Positions 42,023-49,681 are shown, counted from the stretch's first letter. The stretch is 64,000 nucleotides of DNA from Mycolicibacterium sp. S2-37 (GCF_017352375.1 NZ_JAFEVR010000012.1:186001-250000); one strand, 5' to 3'. Notes: generated by a model from the sequence alone, not told the origin. Numbers and translations are program-made.

Positions 42023-43384
42023 CTAGGGGGCGACGGCTCCGTTGGCGCCGGTGCTGCCGCTCGTACCGTCCGCGCCGCGCGTGCTACCGCTGCCACCCTT
42101 GCCTGCGGCGCCACCCGCTCCGCCGCTGCCCGGGGTGCCGGGTGCGCCGGGGCTGCCGTCCTGACCGGTTCCCGCCAGCGCCAGACCGCCGGCGCCGCCG
42201 ACTCCGGCACCGCCGCCCGATGCGCCGTCGCCGCCATTGCCGCCGGCCCCGCCGGGCCCGGTGACGCCGCGGCCGGTGAAGAAGGGGAGGAAACCGCCCG
42301 CGCCACCGAGGCCGCCGTTGCCACCGTTGCCGCCCGCGCCGCCGCTGCCGCCCGCGCCGCCGCTGCCGCCGGTACCGCCGTCACCGCCGTCATGAATGCT
42401 CTGTTGACCCGTCACGTTGCCGCCGGTACCGCCGCTGCCGCCATTGCCGCCCACTGCTCCGTTGCCGCCGTGGCCGCCTGCGCCGCCCTTGCCGCCGGCA
42501 CCGCCCACACCGAGCAGCAGGCCACCTTTGCCGCCTGCGCCGCCGTTGCCGCCGTCGCTGCCGTCATCGCCGTTGAGGCCTGCGGCTCCGTCACCGCCGT
42601 CACCGCCCCGGCCGCCGTAACCATCGGTGCCTTCGTTCCCGCCGGCGGCGATGTTGCCGTCGCCACCCCTGCCGCCATCGCCGCCGTTGCCGCCGCCGAA
42701 CACACCGTCCCCGCCTCGCCCGCCTGCGCCGCCGGTGGCCCAGGTGGACTGGCCGGTTCCGCCGACGCCGCCGTTGCCGCCGGCGGGTCCGCCGAATCCG
42801 CCGGCGCCGCCGGGATCGCCGTTGTTTCCGAGCGGCTGGCCGATGCCCGCGGCCCCATTGCCGCCATTCTGCAGCCCGACGCCATCGATTCCGTTGCGGC
42901 TCAGCGGATCTGTGCCCGCAGTGTCGCCCGTGACCGGATTCACCGCGTCGAGACCGTTGAGGCCCGGTGCACCCGCTCCGCCGCGGCCGCCGTCGCCGAT
43001 GAACAGTCCGGCGGCGCCGCCATTTCCGCCGTTGCCCGTGCCGGGAATCAGGCGGCTGAATCCGTCGCCACCGTTCCCGGCGAACAGGCCGGCGTTGCCG
43101 CCGTCGGGATGGGCGGCCGTGCCGTCGATGCCATTGCCGATGAAGATGTTGAGCACGGGAATGAGCCCGGCGATGTCGAAGACGGGATTGAGGAACGCGG
43201 CGCTGAGCCCGCCATCGCCGAAGAAGTCGAGCTCGGCGAAGCGGGGTTGCTGCGCATACGCGGGCGCGGCATGAGCGGCCGGCGCGGCCATGAGCGCCGC
43301 GGCCGGGCCCGCGAGAAGGATCCCCGCGGTTCCGATACCCACCGCCGCCGTCGGCCGTCTTGTTCGTGTGCTCTTTTTCGGCAT
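42023..43384 (-). CDS. Exported PGRS-type Gly-rich repeat protein without PE domain
   Basis: 453-aa protein. Residues about 1-40 form an export signal with a basic RTRRP start, a hydrophobic core and an AHA-A cleavage-like site (PAAHAAPAYA). After a short hydrophobic non-repeat segment (FAELDFFGDGGLSAAFLNPVFDIAGLIP-type, including LNIFIGNGIDGTAAH) the remainder is built of GGxGGxGG/NGGxGG repeats, as in the PGRS domain of PE_PGRS proteins. The PGRS-like LFAGNGGDG and GLFIGDGG units bind calcium in polyglycine-II/sail-type structures in known cases. There is no N-terminal PE domain, so export would go through Sec/Tat rather than ESX. Function unknown. Confidence 0.78.
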   Translation of the reverse strand: MPKKSTRTRRPTAAVGIGTAGILLAGPAAALMAAPAAHAAPAYAQQPRFAELDFFGDGGLSAAFLNPVFDIAGLIPVLNIFIGNGIDGTAAHPDGGNAGLFAGNGGDGFSRLIPGTGNGGNGGAAGLFIGDGGRGGAGAPGLNGLDAVNPVTGDTAGTDPLSRNGIDGVGLQNGGNGAAGIGQPLGNNGDPGGAGGFGGPAGGNGGVGGTGQSTWATGGAGGRGGDGVFGGGNGGDGGRGGDGNIAAGGNEGTDGYGGRGGDGGDGAAGLNGDDGSDGGNGGAGGKGGLLLGVGGAGGKGGAGGHGGNGAVGGNGGSGGTGGNVTGQQSIHDGGDGGTGGSGGAGGSGGAGGNGGNGGLGGAGGFLPFFTGRGVTGPGGAGGNGGDGASGGGAGVGGAGGLALAGTGQDGSPGAPGTPGSGGAGGAAGKGGSGSTRGADGTSGSTGANGAVAP

Positions 43385-43600
43385 GGTGTGTCCCCTCAGA
43401 CCGACGTCAGCTTCATGACACCACGCCGCGCCGGATCGCGCGGGCGTTCGCGGCGGCGATCAGGTGAACGCCTGCCGCCGTTGACACTGCGGTCAAGCGG
43501 CAGTCTCGCGGCGGAAGGCGATCTCCGGGCAGTCTCGATCCGGAAACGCTTCGGTGTAGCGACAACTCACCGCAGCAGGGGGTCAATAGCATCCTTGCTC

Positions 43601-43981
43601 ATGCGGGTGGCACTCTGGCGTCTGCTTGCGGCCACGCTGCTGGCCGTCGGCTTGATCGGTGGTGCGGCGATCACCGCGCCGACCGCCGGGGCGCTGGGGT
43701 GGGGTGCGATCGCCGTCTCGCCGAACACCGGCAAGGTGGGCTACTCGCAGGGCTTCAACTCGGCTCTGGAGGCCGAACGTGCGGCCATCGGCCTGTGCAA
43801 CGCACGTGACTGCCGGGCAGTCGTGAACTTCACCAGGGGATGCGGCGCGGTAGCCCAGGCGCCCAACGCGGCCTGGGCGTCGGGCGTGGACCGCGACAGC
43901 CCGGGCGCCCAGCGGATGGCATTGACCTCGTGCAGTCGCCACGGCCCCGGGTGCCGCGTCGTCGGCATCGCATGTAGCTGA
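43601..43981 (+). CDS. Secreted DUF4189 protein
   Basis: 126-aa protein with an N-terminal signal peptide (LLAATLLAVGLIGGAAI, cleavage around AGALG). The mature DUF4189 domain (WGAIAVSPNTGKVGYSQGFNSALEAERAAIGLC, then DCRAVVNFTRGCGAVAQ) has paired cysteines that probably form disulfides. Small mycobacterial secreted proteins of this type have no established role. The ATG at 43601 is the plausible start; the frame is open far upstream antisense to the PGRS gene, which is spurious. It diverges from the PGRS gene across 216 bp in which I see no clear operator. Confidence 0.75.
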   Translation: MRVALWRLLAATLLAVGLIGGAAITAPTAGALGWGAIAVSPNTGKVGYSQGFNSALEAERAAIGLCNARDCRAVVNFTRGCGAVAQAPNAAWASGVDRDSPGAQRMALTSCSRHGPGCRVVGIACS

Positions 43982-43999
43982 CGCGCCCGCCGCGTGAAG

Positions 44000-44072
44000 T
44001 GCCCCCGGCAGGATTCGAACCTGCGACACCGGCTTTAGGAGAGCCGTGCTCTATCCCCTGAGCTACGGGGGC
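44000..44072 (-). tRNA. tRNA-Arg (anticodon CCT)
   Basis: 73-nt cloverleaf on the minus strand, without encoded CCA. Acceptor stem GCCCCCG/CGGGGGC with discriminator A, D-arm GCTCAGGGGATAGAGC, anticodon stem-loop GGCTCTCCTAAAGCC with CCT at 34-36, and T-arm CAGGTTCGAATCCTG. It reads AGG codons. A common integration target in general, but no att repeat is seen here. Confidence 0.93.
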
Positions 44073-44100
44073 GACGCGTGGAGCTTACCGCCCGGTGCGC

Positions 44101-44925
44101 TCACCGCAGCAGCGCGATGACCTTGCCGAACACCTCGGCATGCGGCGCCTGCACGATGATGTAGCCGATCCCGTAGTCGTCACGGTAGTGCCGCAGCCGG
44201 TCGGCCATGTCCTGCGCCGACCCGGACAGGACACCGGGATGACGCAGCAGTTGCTCGTCGGTCAGCTGGGGCAGGAACTGGCGCGGAATCGTCAGATCGG
44301 GCAATCCGCTGTCATCGATCGGCATCGCGGTGATCGCCACATTCAGCTCCAGCTGGTCGAACCGATCGCCCGCGGCGTTGCGCACGAACGCGATGCGGTC
44401 GGCCAACGGGTCGTCGTCGCCTTCCGGCGCCCGGTCGCCACCGGTGAGTCCGATGATGTCGGCGTACTGCGCAGCCACCGTCAGCAGGCGGTCGCCGTTG
44501 CCCGCGATCAGCAGGGGCACGTCGGCGACGTTCGCGCGGAGGTACCCGGTGACGTGCTGCAGGTACTCGACGCGTTGCCGCGCCGTCGGAAACGGCAGCT
44601 CGGCAGCCTCGAACTCCCTGCGGACGTACCCCGCGCCCAGGCCGAGCTCCAGCCGTCCGCCGGACAGGTCGCGCAGTGCGGCCACGTCGCGGGCCAGCAG
44701 AGCGGGTTTGTAGAAGCCGGCGTTGAGCACGAACGTGCCCAGCCGCAGCGAGGTGGTCGCGACGGCGACCGCAGTCAGGACGGGGAAGGGCGCGGGCGCG
44801 CCGAGGTGGTCGGGCACGTGCAGGACGTCGAAGCCCAGATCCTCGGCCTGTCGCGCCGCATTCTGCACCGTCACCAGCGACGTTGCGGAGTGGAGGCCGA
44901 TGCCGAAACGGAAGTCGCCAGTCAC
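44101..44925 (-). CDS. LLM-class F420-dependent oxidoreductase
   Basis: 274-aa luciferase-like TIM-barrel protein. Typical segments: FGIGLHSATS, AEDLGFDVLHVPDHLG, ATTSLRLGTFVLNAGFYKPALLARDVAALRDLSGGRLELGLGAG, and DVPLLIAGNGDRLL. In mycobacteria this family mostly uses coenzyme F420. The GTG start at 44925 gives MTGDFRFGIG. Shorter than the about 330-aa average but with both ends intact. Substrate unknown. Confidence 0.83.
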   Translation of the reverse strand: MTGDFRFGIGLHSATSLVTVQNAARQAEDLGFDVLHVPDHLGAPAPFPVLTAVAVATTSLRLGTFVLNAGFYKPALLARDVAALRDLSGGRLELGLGAGYVRREFEAAELPFPTARQRVEYLQHVTGYLRANVADVPLLIAGNGDRLLTVAAQYADIIGLTGGDRAPEGDDDPLADRIAFVRNAAGDRFDQLELNVAITAMPIDDSGLPDLTIPRQFLPQLTDEQLLRHPGVLSGSAQDMADRLRHYRDDYGIGYIIVQAPHAEVFGKVIALLR

Positions 44926-44960
44926 CCGGTGATCCTAAGCAACTTCTCAGACAAACGGGT

Positions 44961-45080
44961 TTGATGCCGACGTCGGATGGGCACTTATCCCGAGCACACT
45001 TCGCGACGCCGCGAAGACAACTGCACAAAGCCACCATGAGATCCGGCCCGTCGTGAGTACGTCCGACGGGCCGGATCAAA
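44961..45080 (+). promoter_or_regulatory. Promoter and attenuator-like leader of the YbdK-type ligase gene
   Basis: A possible promoter, TTGATG (44961-44966) -17 nt- CTTATC (44984-44989), is followed by two hairpins. The first is CTTCGCG/CGCGAAG with a 4-nt loop (44999-45016). The second is a perfect 13-bp stem ATCCGGCCCGTCG/CGACGGGCCGGAT with a 10-nt loop (45041-45076), followed by CAAATTTT. The second has the form of an intrinsic terminator on the plus strand, yet lies 44 nt before the ligase ATG with no plus-strand gene upstream. It therefore looks like a conditional terminator in a 5' leader. Confidence 0.5.
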
Positions 45081-45119
45081 TTTTCAGAGCTCAACGACAG
45101 AAGGATTCGGCAGAACACG

Positions 45120-46235
45120 ATGGCCGCTCACCCCACGATCGGCGTCGAAGAGGAGTTCCTTCTCGTCGACCCCGGCACCGGCGAACCCGTCGCACTCAAC
45201 CGTGCGGTCGCCGAGCATGCCGCCGCGGAGGGGGTGGACCTCCAACTCGAACTGACCAGCTGTCAGGTCGAAACCGCCACCAAGGTGTCGAGCAGCCTTG
45301 CCGAGGTGCACGAACAACTGGTACGCCTGCGGTCGGTGGCGGCGCAGGCCGCCGACCACAGCGGTGCGCGGCTGCTGGCCGTCGGTGTTCCGCCGACGGT
45401 GCCGCACGAGTTTCCGATCACCGACAACCCGCGCTACCACCGCATCGCCGAACGGTTCGGCATGGTCGCCAGCGAGCAGGGGGTCTGCGGCGCGCACGTC
45501 CACGTGGCGGTGCCGACGCGGGAGGCCGCCGTCCGCGTCAGCAACCGCCTGCGCCCGTGGCTGCCGCTGCTGCTCGCCGTCACCGCGAACTCGGCGATCT
45601 ATCGCAATGCAGACAGCCGCTATGCCAGCTGGCGGCACATGCTGTGGGCGCGGTGGCCGAGCGCCGGCCCGCCACCGCACTTCGAGTCCGCCGACGAGTA
45701 CGACGCCATCGTGGCGATGATGCAGCGATCGGGTGCGATGCTCGACGACGGGATGGTCTATTGGGACGTCCGTCCCTCCGCGAACTTCCCGACGATCGAG
45801 GTGCGCGTCGCCGACGTACCGGCCACGATCGCCGACACCGTACTGTTCACTGCGCTGGTGCGGGGCACGGTGATGACCGCGCTCGACGACGAGCGCAGCC
45901 GAGCCGGTCTGCCGCACCTCTCGCCGCACGCCCTGCGGGCCGCGTACTGGCGGTCGGCTCGCGACGGCCTCGACGGCGACGCCGTCGACCTCGTCGAATC
46001 CCACCAACCGGTCCCGGCGCGGGAGCTGCTCGACCGACTGGTCGAACGCATCGAGCCGGCACTGGCCGCCGTCGGAGACCGCGATCTGGTCCGCGAGGGG
46101 CTGGCCCGGCTCGACGACGAAGGCAACGGTGCACTGCGCCAGCGGGCGTCCTGGCGCCGCCGCCATGAGGTCCTCGACGTGATCGAGGATGCCGCCACCG
46201 CGACGCTGGCAGGGGTGTCAGGCCAGCGGAAGTGA
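45120..46235 (+). CDS. YbdK-family carboxylate-amine ligase (glutamate-cysteine ligase type 2)
   Basis: 371-aa ATP-dependent ligase forming gamma-glutamyl or related amide bonds. Diagnostic features: the opening PTIGVEEEFLLVDPGTGEPV, ELTSCQVETATKVS, the metal-site CGAHVHVAVP, and DVRPSANFPTIEVRVADVPAT. It matches M. tuberculosis Rv0433 in length and family. Members have weak glutamate-cysteine ligase activity, and the physiological role is unclear, since mycobacteria use mycothiol. The ATG at 45120 lies behind an unusual structured leader. Its coding end overlaps the convergent rskA coding end by 18 nt. Confidence 0.85.
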   Translation: MAAHPTIGVEEEFLLVDPGTGEPVALNRAVAEHAAAEGVDLQLELTSCQVETATKVSSSLAEVHEQLVRLRSVAAQAADHSGARLLAVGVPPTVPHEFPITDNPRYHRIAERFGMVASEQGVCGAHVHVAVPTREAAVRVSNRLRPWLPLLLAVTANSAIYRNADSRYASWRHMLWARWPSAGPPPHFESADEYDAIVAMMQRSGAMLDDGMVYWDVRPSANFPTIEVRVADVPATIADTVLFTALVRGTVMTALDDERSRAGLPHLSPHALRAAYWRSARDGLDGDAVDLVESHQPVPARELLDRLVERIEPALAAVGDRDLVREGLARLDDEGNGALRQRASWRRRHEVLDVIEDAATATLAGVSGQRK

Positions 46236-46943
46236 CGCGATGATCGGTGAGGTGGGGCGCGCCGAACCGCCAGGGGGTTCGACCGTGAACGCCAGTTGCT
46301 GCGAGGAGTCGATGCGCTGAAGCACTGCGGTGGTCGACGGTGACACCGCCTTGTCGTCCATCGTTCCCGCCGACTGCGGGCCGTCGGCGCCGACCAGCCA
46401 CATCTGATACACCGTGCCGGGCTGTGGCGGCGGAACGTCGTTCATCACCAGCACCCCCGCGTTGCGCTCCTTGGAGAACACGACCGTGGCGGTGCCGCCG
46501 GCGATGGAACTGGACACGGTCTGCACGTCGGGTGCCGCGAACACCTGCTCGGCGGTCGTCGGCTGGGTGTCGGGGCGCAGCGCCAAACCCACTCCGAGCG
46601 CCGCTCCGCCCACCACGACCACCGCGGCGGCGGCCAGCGCGGTGCGCTGCCATCGGGAGGGTCGCCGTGGCTCGGGGCGCGGGCGCAGTGTCCGCACGGG
46701 GTCGTCGCGGACCGCGGCCAGCAGGTTCGCCCGGAGGTGGGCGGGCGGCTCGGCGGCGGAGGCGGCCGACACGGCCGCCATCGTCTCCTGCACGGTGCGC
46801 ACCTCGCGGGCGAACGCGTCGGCGAGGTCCTGCGGTGCGGAGGCCAGCAACCGGTCGATCTCTTCTTCTTCCACGCTGGACACCGCGTCCAGCGCGAACG
46901 GTGTCGCGAGGTCGAGGAGATCGGAGTACGTCGGTTCGGTCAT
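46218..46943 (-). CDS. rskA: Anti-sigma-K factor RskA
   Basis: 241-aa transmembrane anti-sigma factor. The N-terminal cytosolic sigma-binding domain reads YSDLLDLATPFALDAVSSVEEEEIDRLL. A single transmembrane helix (WQRTALAAAAVVVVGGAALGVGLAL) lies at about 98-122. The extracytoplasmic RskA domain (VYQMWLVGADGPQSAGTM) ends with AFTVEPPGGSARPTSPIIASLPLA. It holds SigK inactive until regulated intramembrane proteolysis. The ATG overlaps the sigK stop by 4 nt (ATGA), as for Rv0444c/Rv0445c in M. tuberculosis. Confidence 0.9.
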   Translation of the reverse strand: MTEPTYSDLLDLATPFALDAVSSVEEEEIDRLLASAPQDLADAFAREVRTVQETMAAVSAASAAEPPAHLRANLLAAVRDDPVRTLRPRPEPRRPSRWQRTALAAAAVVVVGGAALGVGLALRPDTQPTTAEQVFAAPDVQTVSSSIAGGTATVVFSKERNAGVLVMNDVPPPQPGTVYQMWLVGADGPQSAGTMDDKAVSPSTTAVLQRIDSSQQLAFTVEPPGGSARPTSPIIASLPLA

Positions 46944-47521
46944 GAGATTCCCAGACAGTTCCGTAGGCCGCGAATACCGTCGCGCATCCGCGACTTGATC
47001 GTGGCGAGATTTGCCGTCAGCCGCTCGGAGACCTGGACGTAGGTCAGCCCCTCGTAATAGGCCAGCTGGATCGCCTGACGTTGCACGTCGGTCAGCGAAT
47101 CCAGACAGTCGACGACGCGGCGTTGCTCGTCGAGGAGGAGCACCGAGTCGGCCACATGGTCGATCGGCGGATCCATCGACGCGGCGCCGTAGCGCGACTC
47201 GCGGTCCGATGCCGCCTGCTCACTGCGGACCCGGTCCACCGCGCGCCGGTGCGCGACAGTCATCAACCACGCCATCGGTGAGCCCGATTTCGGGTCGTAC
47301 CCGGACGCGGACCGCCAAACCTGCAGGTAGACCTCCTGCGTGGTCTCCTCGCTGTACCCCGGATCACGCAGCACCCGGGTGATCAAGCCGAACACCCGCG
47401 CGCGGGTCGCGTCGTAGAACGCGGCAAAGGCATCGACGTCGCGCTGAGCCACCCGACGTAGGAGCTCGTCGAGGTCGGTGGTCACGAGCGGTAGCCTAAC
47501 CGCAGGGAGTAGGGCAGTCAT
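46940..47521 (-). CDS. sigK: ECF RNA polymerase sigma factor SigK
   Basis: 193-aa ECF sigma factor with region 2 (FAAFYDATRARVFGLITRVLRD, GYSEETTQEVYLQVW) and region 4 (LTDVQRQAIQLAYYEGLTYVQVSERLTANLATIKSRMRDG). These stretches match M. tuberculosis SigK (Rv0445c) closely, and the adjacent gene is its anti-sigma factor. The start at 47521 (ATG, MTALLPAVRLPLVTTDLDELL) is preferred; a GTG at 47485 is possible, and neither has a clear ribosome site. SigK drives secreted antigen and Rv0446c-Rv0449c-type genes. A SigK-like promoter precedes the next gene. Confidence 0.88.
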   Translation of the reverse strand: MTALLPAVRLPLVTTDLDELLRRVAQRDVDAFAAFYDATRARVFGLITRVLRDPGYSEETTQEVYLQVWRSASGYDPKSGSPMAWLMTVAHRRAVDRVRSEQAASDRESRYGAASMDPPIDHVADSVLLLDEQRRVVDCLDSLTDVQRQAIQLAYYEGLTYVQVSERLTANLATIKSRMRDGIRGLRNCLGIS

Positions 47522-47597
47522 AACTATCGCCATGCCGGCGATGTGGGTTCGAAACTGGGTGCGCAGCAACGATGTTGGGCCGGCGACGCGTCGCGCG

Positions 47598-48356
47598 TCA
47601 CGCCTGAGCCACTTGCCGGGTGTCGACCGGTGGGCTGCCGGCCGCTATCCGCGGCGTCACCGGGACGCGGCGCATCCGCAGGATGGTGTCCTGCACGCGC
47701 ATACTCATCGCCGTCATCAGCGGCGCCAGCGGAGCGGTGAACTGCAGCCGCAGCAGCTGCCCGGCGGTGGCGGAGCGTCGGGTGCCACGCAGGGTGGTGA
47801 CGATCGCGGGTTGGTTATCCCGGTGCAGCGACACCGTCATGTCGAGTCGGCCGTCCGGGCGCGGAGCGCGCACCAGGTAATAGCCGTCGACGCCGGTGAA
47901 CCGGGACGCGTAGAACTGCTTGTGCACCATGGCGGGATTCGGGCCACAGGGCGGGAGCAGGTAGGCGTGCCGTTCGCCGTAGGCGTTGTGTACCTCGGCG
48001 ATGACGTGGCGCAGCACGCCGTTCGCATCATGGCACCAGTACAGGCTCACGGGGTTGTAGACGTACCCGAGAACGCGGGCCTGCAACAGGGCGGTGATGC
48101 GACCGCCGCCGAGGTCGATGCCGCGCCGGGCCAGGAACGCGTCGACGCGGTCGCGCAGCGTATCGTCCGGCGCCCCATCGAAGTGGTCGGTCGCCTCGAA
48201 CCGCGCGAACGGCGCGAGCCACCCCGGTAGGCGGGGCAGGTCGTCGACGTCGACGTACCAGCTGTAGCTGTTGTGTTCGAAATAGTGGTGGACCGGCGCC
48301 CGACGGAGGTGTGTCACACGGGTCCGATAGATCGCCGGCGTCGTTTCCCTATCCAC
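47598..48356 (-). CDS. DUF1365 protein (Rv0448c type)
   Basis: 252-aa protein of the DUF1365 family: AIYRTRVTHLRRAPVHHYFEHNSYSWYVDVDDLPRLP, FLARRGIDLGGGRITALLQARVLGYVYNPVSLYWCHD, and EVHNAYGERHAYLL. In M. tuberculosis the homologue Rv0448c lies in a SigK-controlled cluster with an FAD-dependent amine-oxidase-like gene (Rv0449c) and a cyclopropane-synthase-like gene (Rv0447c), implying fatty-acid modification; both partners are absent here. The GTG at 48356 lies 7 nt after a SigK-like -10 element, suggesting a leaderless mRNA. Confidence 0.83.
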   Translation of the reverse strand: MDRETTPAIYRTRVTHLRRAPVHHYFEHNSYSWYVDVDDLPRLPGWLAPFARFEATDHFDGAPDDTLRDRVDAFLARRGIDLGGGRITALLQARVLGYVYNPVSLYWCHDANGVLRHVIAEVHNAYGERHAYLLPPCGPNPAMVHKQFYASRFTGVDGYYLVRAPRPDGRLDMTVSLHRDNQPAIVTTLRGTRRSATAGQLLRLQFTAPLAPLMTAMSMRVQDTILRMRRVPVTPRIAAGSPPVDTRQVAQA

Positions 48357-48363
48357 ACTCCTA

Positions 48364-48390
48364 ATTCGGAGCCGGAGTCCGGACGGATGG
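48364..48390 (-). promoter_or_regulatory. SigK-type promoter
   Basis: On the minus strand: CCATCC (48390-48385), 15-nt spacer, CCGAAT (48369-48364). Both hexamers equal the published mycobacterial SigK -35/-10 consensus as I recall it. It is positioned directly before the DUF1365 start, next to sigK itself. Confidence 0.7.
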
Positions 48391-48433
48391 CGTGTTGTTC
48401 AGAATGCGCGACGTCCGGTTCGGGGCGCGTTGG

Positions 48434-49507
48434 TCAGCGCCCGGAAGGCCAGCTTCGGGCCGCCGCCGCGAGACCCTGTATCAGCGCCGAAGTCGCGGGG
48501 GAGAGTCCGTCGTCTCCGGGCAGCGGGCTGCGCGGGCTCAGGCCGCGGACCCGTGACGGCAGTTCGAGCTGCGTGCCACCGCCCCTGACCCTGTTGACGG
48601 GGTTGTCGGGATGCATCCCGCGCAGTTCGCGCGGTATGGCGTCCAGATCGGTGATCACCCGGTAGCCGGGAATCTCGACGTGCGCAGCGAGATGTTCGGC
48701 CAGGTCCCGGTTACGCCCCCCGGCGAGCAGATCGGTGCTCCGCCCGATCCGCCCGTAACCGTGCAGCGACACCGCCACGTCCACGTGGTCGAGGAACTCT
48801 GCGAGACGAGCCGATTCGTCGGCCAGATAGCGCGCCGACGGCAGATGGTGGGCATACCGATTCGGATGACGGACGACGTAGAGCGACGCGCCCGCGGCGT
48901 CGGCCGCCCGCCGGGCGATCTCATCGGTCACCTGCTCGAGACCGCCGCCGTGGATGGCCAGGAAGCCGAACCGCGATCGCAGCGTGCTGTCCTCGACCAC
49001 CGCGGGATCGGCGAGGAGTTCCGAGAGCGATTGCGGCGCTTGGCCATCGGCTGCGTCGCCGCGTTGCGACCAGTGCGTCGGGTCCCACCGCCGGAGGAAC
49101 TCGACCCAGCGGTGCGGCAGGCCGTGGTGCAGCGCGCCGTCGATGACCCGTTCGAGGTAGCCCGGCCTCGGTGGTCCGGCTTCGACGCGGTGGTCGATGT
49201 ACACCCACGCGCGCGCCGGTCCGTCGTCGGTCTGCACGGTCAGCTGGTCGCGCCGGTAGCGGACCGGTACGCCCTCGGCGCTGTCGAGTGTGGCCAGGTC
49301 GTGATCGGACACCTGCCACAGCACGCCGTGTACCTGCGCTCCGTCGACGGGTTCGACGGTGGCCACGCCCCGCTCGTTGATCAGCCAGTCGTGGTCGGCG
49401 AGTGTCGCGCGTCGTGGCTCGGCGGCGTCGGGGCAGCGCTGCGCCATCTGCTCCACGCACAGGTTGGACCCGTACGCGAAGTAGGCATGCCGCACGGACC
49501 GCTGCAT
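48434..49507 (-). CDS. Gamma-glutamylcyclotransferase / poly-gamma-glutamate hydrolase fusion
   Basis: 357-aa protein with two gamma-glutamyl-directed domains. The N-terminal part (about 7-125) is GGCT-like: HAYFAYGSNLCVEQM, GVLWQVSDHDLATLDSAEGV, and PARAWVYIDHRV. The C-terminal part (about 165-345) matches the poly-gamma-glutamate hydrolase family: FGFLAIHGGGLEQVTDEIA, YVVRHPNRYAHH and VAVSLHGYG, with the HGG/HG histidines expected to bind zinc. No signal peptide. The ATG (49505-49507) touches the mntH-derived stop codon remnant in attL: TGA and ATG are adjacent, showing that this gene once followed mntH directly. It is now separated from mntH by the integrated element. Confidence 0.78.
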   Translation of the reverse strand: MQRSVRHAYFAYGSNLCVEQMAQRCPDAAEPRRATLADHDWLINERGVATVEPVDGAQVHGVLWQVSDHDLATLDSAEGVPVRYRRDQLTVQTDDGPARAWVYIDHRVEAGPPRPGYLERVIDGALHHGLPHRWVEFLRRWDPTHWSQRGDAADGQAPQSLSELLADPAVVEDSTLRSRFGFLAIHGGGLEQVTDEIARRAADAAGASLYVVRHPNRYAHHLPSARYLADESARLAEFLDHVDVAVSLHGYGRIGRSTDLLAGGRNRDLAEHLAAHVEIPGYRVITDLDAIPRELRGMHPDNPVNRVRGGGTQLELPSRVRGLSPRSPLPGDDGLSPATSALIQGLAAAARSWPSGR

Positions 49508-49536
49508 TCAGCCCGTCACGGTCAGATAGATCAGCA
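49505..49536. repeat. attL, left attachment site
   Basis: Begins CATTCAGCCCGTCACGGT and matches attR at 31 of 32 positions (c versus g at position 19, a silent Leu codon change in the mntH frame). On the minus strand it still encodes the last residues of MntH (LLIYLTVTG-stop), and the next bases are the ATG of the GGCT fusion gene, so the left flank is the original chromosome. Confidence 0.88.
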
Positions 49537-49681
49537 ATACGGACGAGTATGCGACGTGCTCGACCTGCGTAAATGCTGATCGCCCGCGAGCGACATACGC
49601 GCCGCTATATTTACCGTGGAGAACTTGTTCGCACTTCATCATCGCAGCCGCAGTCTAGTGTGTCGGCTTCGACGCGCCCAG

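Noticed and set aside
42023..43384. CRISPR-like or satellite-DNA repeat array
   Set aside because: The periodicity is codon-level GGN repeats encoding Gly-Gly-x, without constant-length spacers. No CRISPR array or cas gene is present in the window.
42005..43600. Long plus-strand frame running across the PGRS gene into the DUF4189 gene
   Set aside because: It is the Ala/Pro-rich reverse of the Gly-rich repeats. Only the last 126 codons, starting at 43601, look like a real secreted protein.
44000..44072. tRNA-Arg as an integration site for a mobile element
   Set aside because: No partial duplicate of its 3' end was noticed in the window and no integrase gene is nearby; the satellite uses mntH instead.
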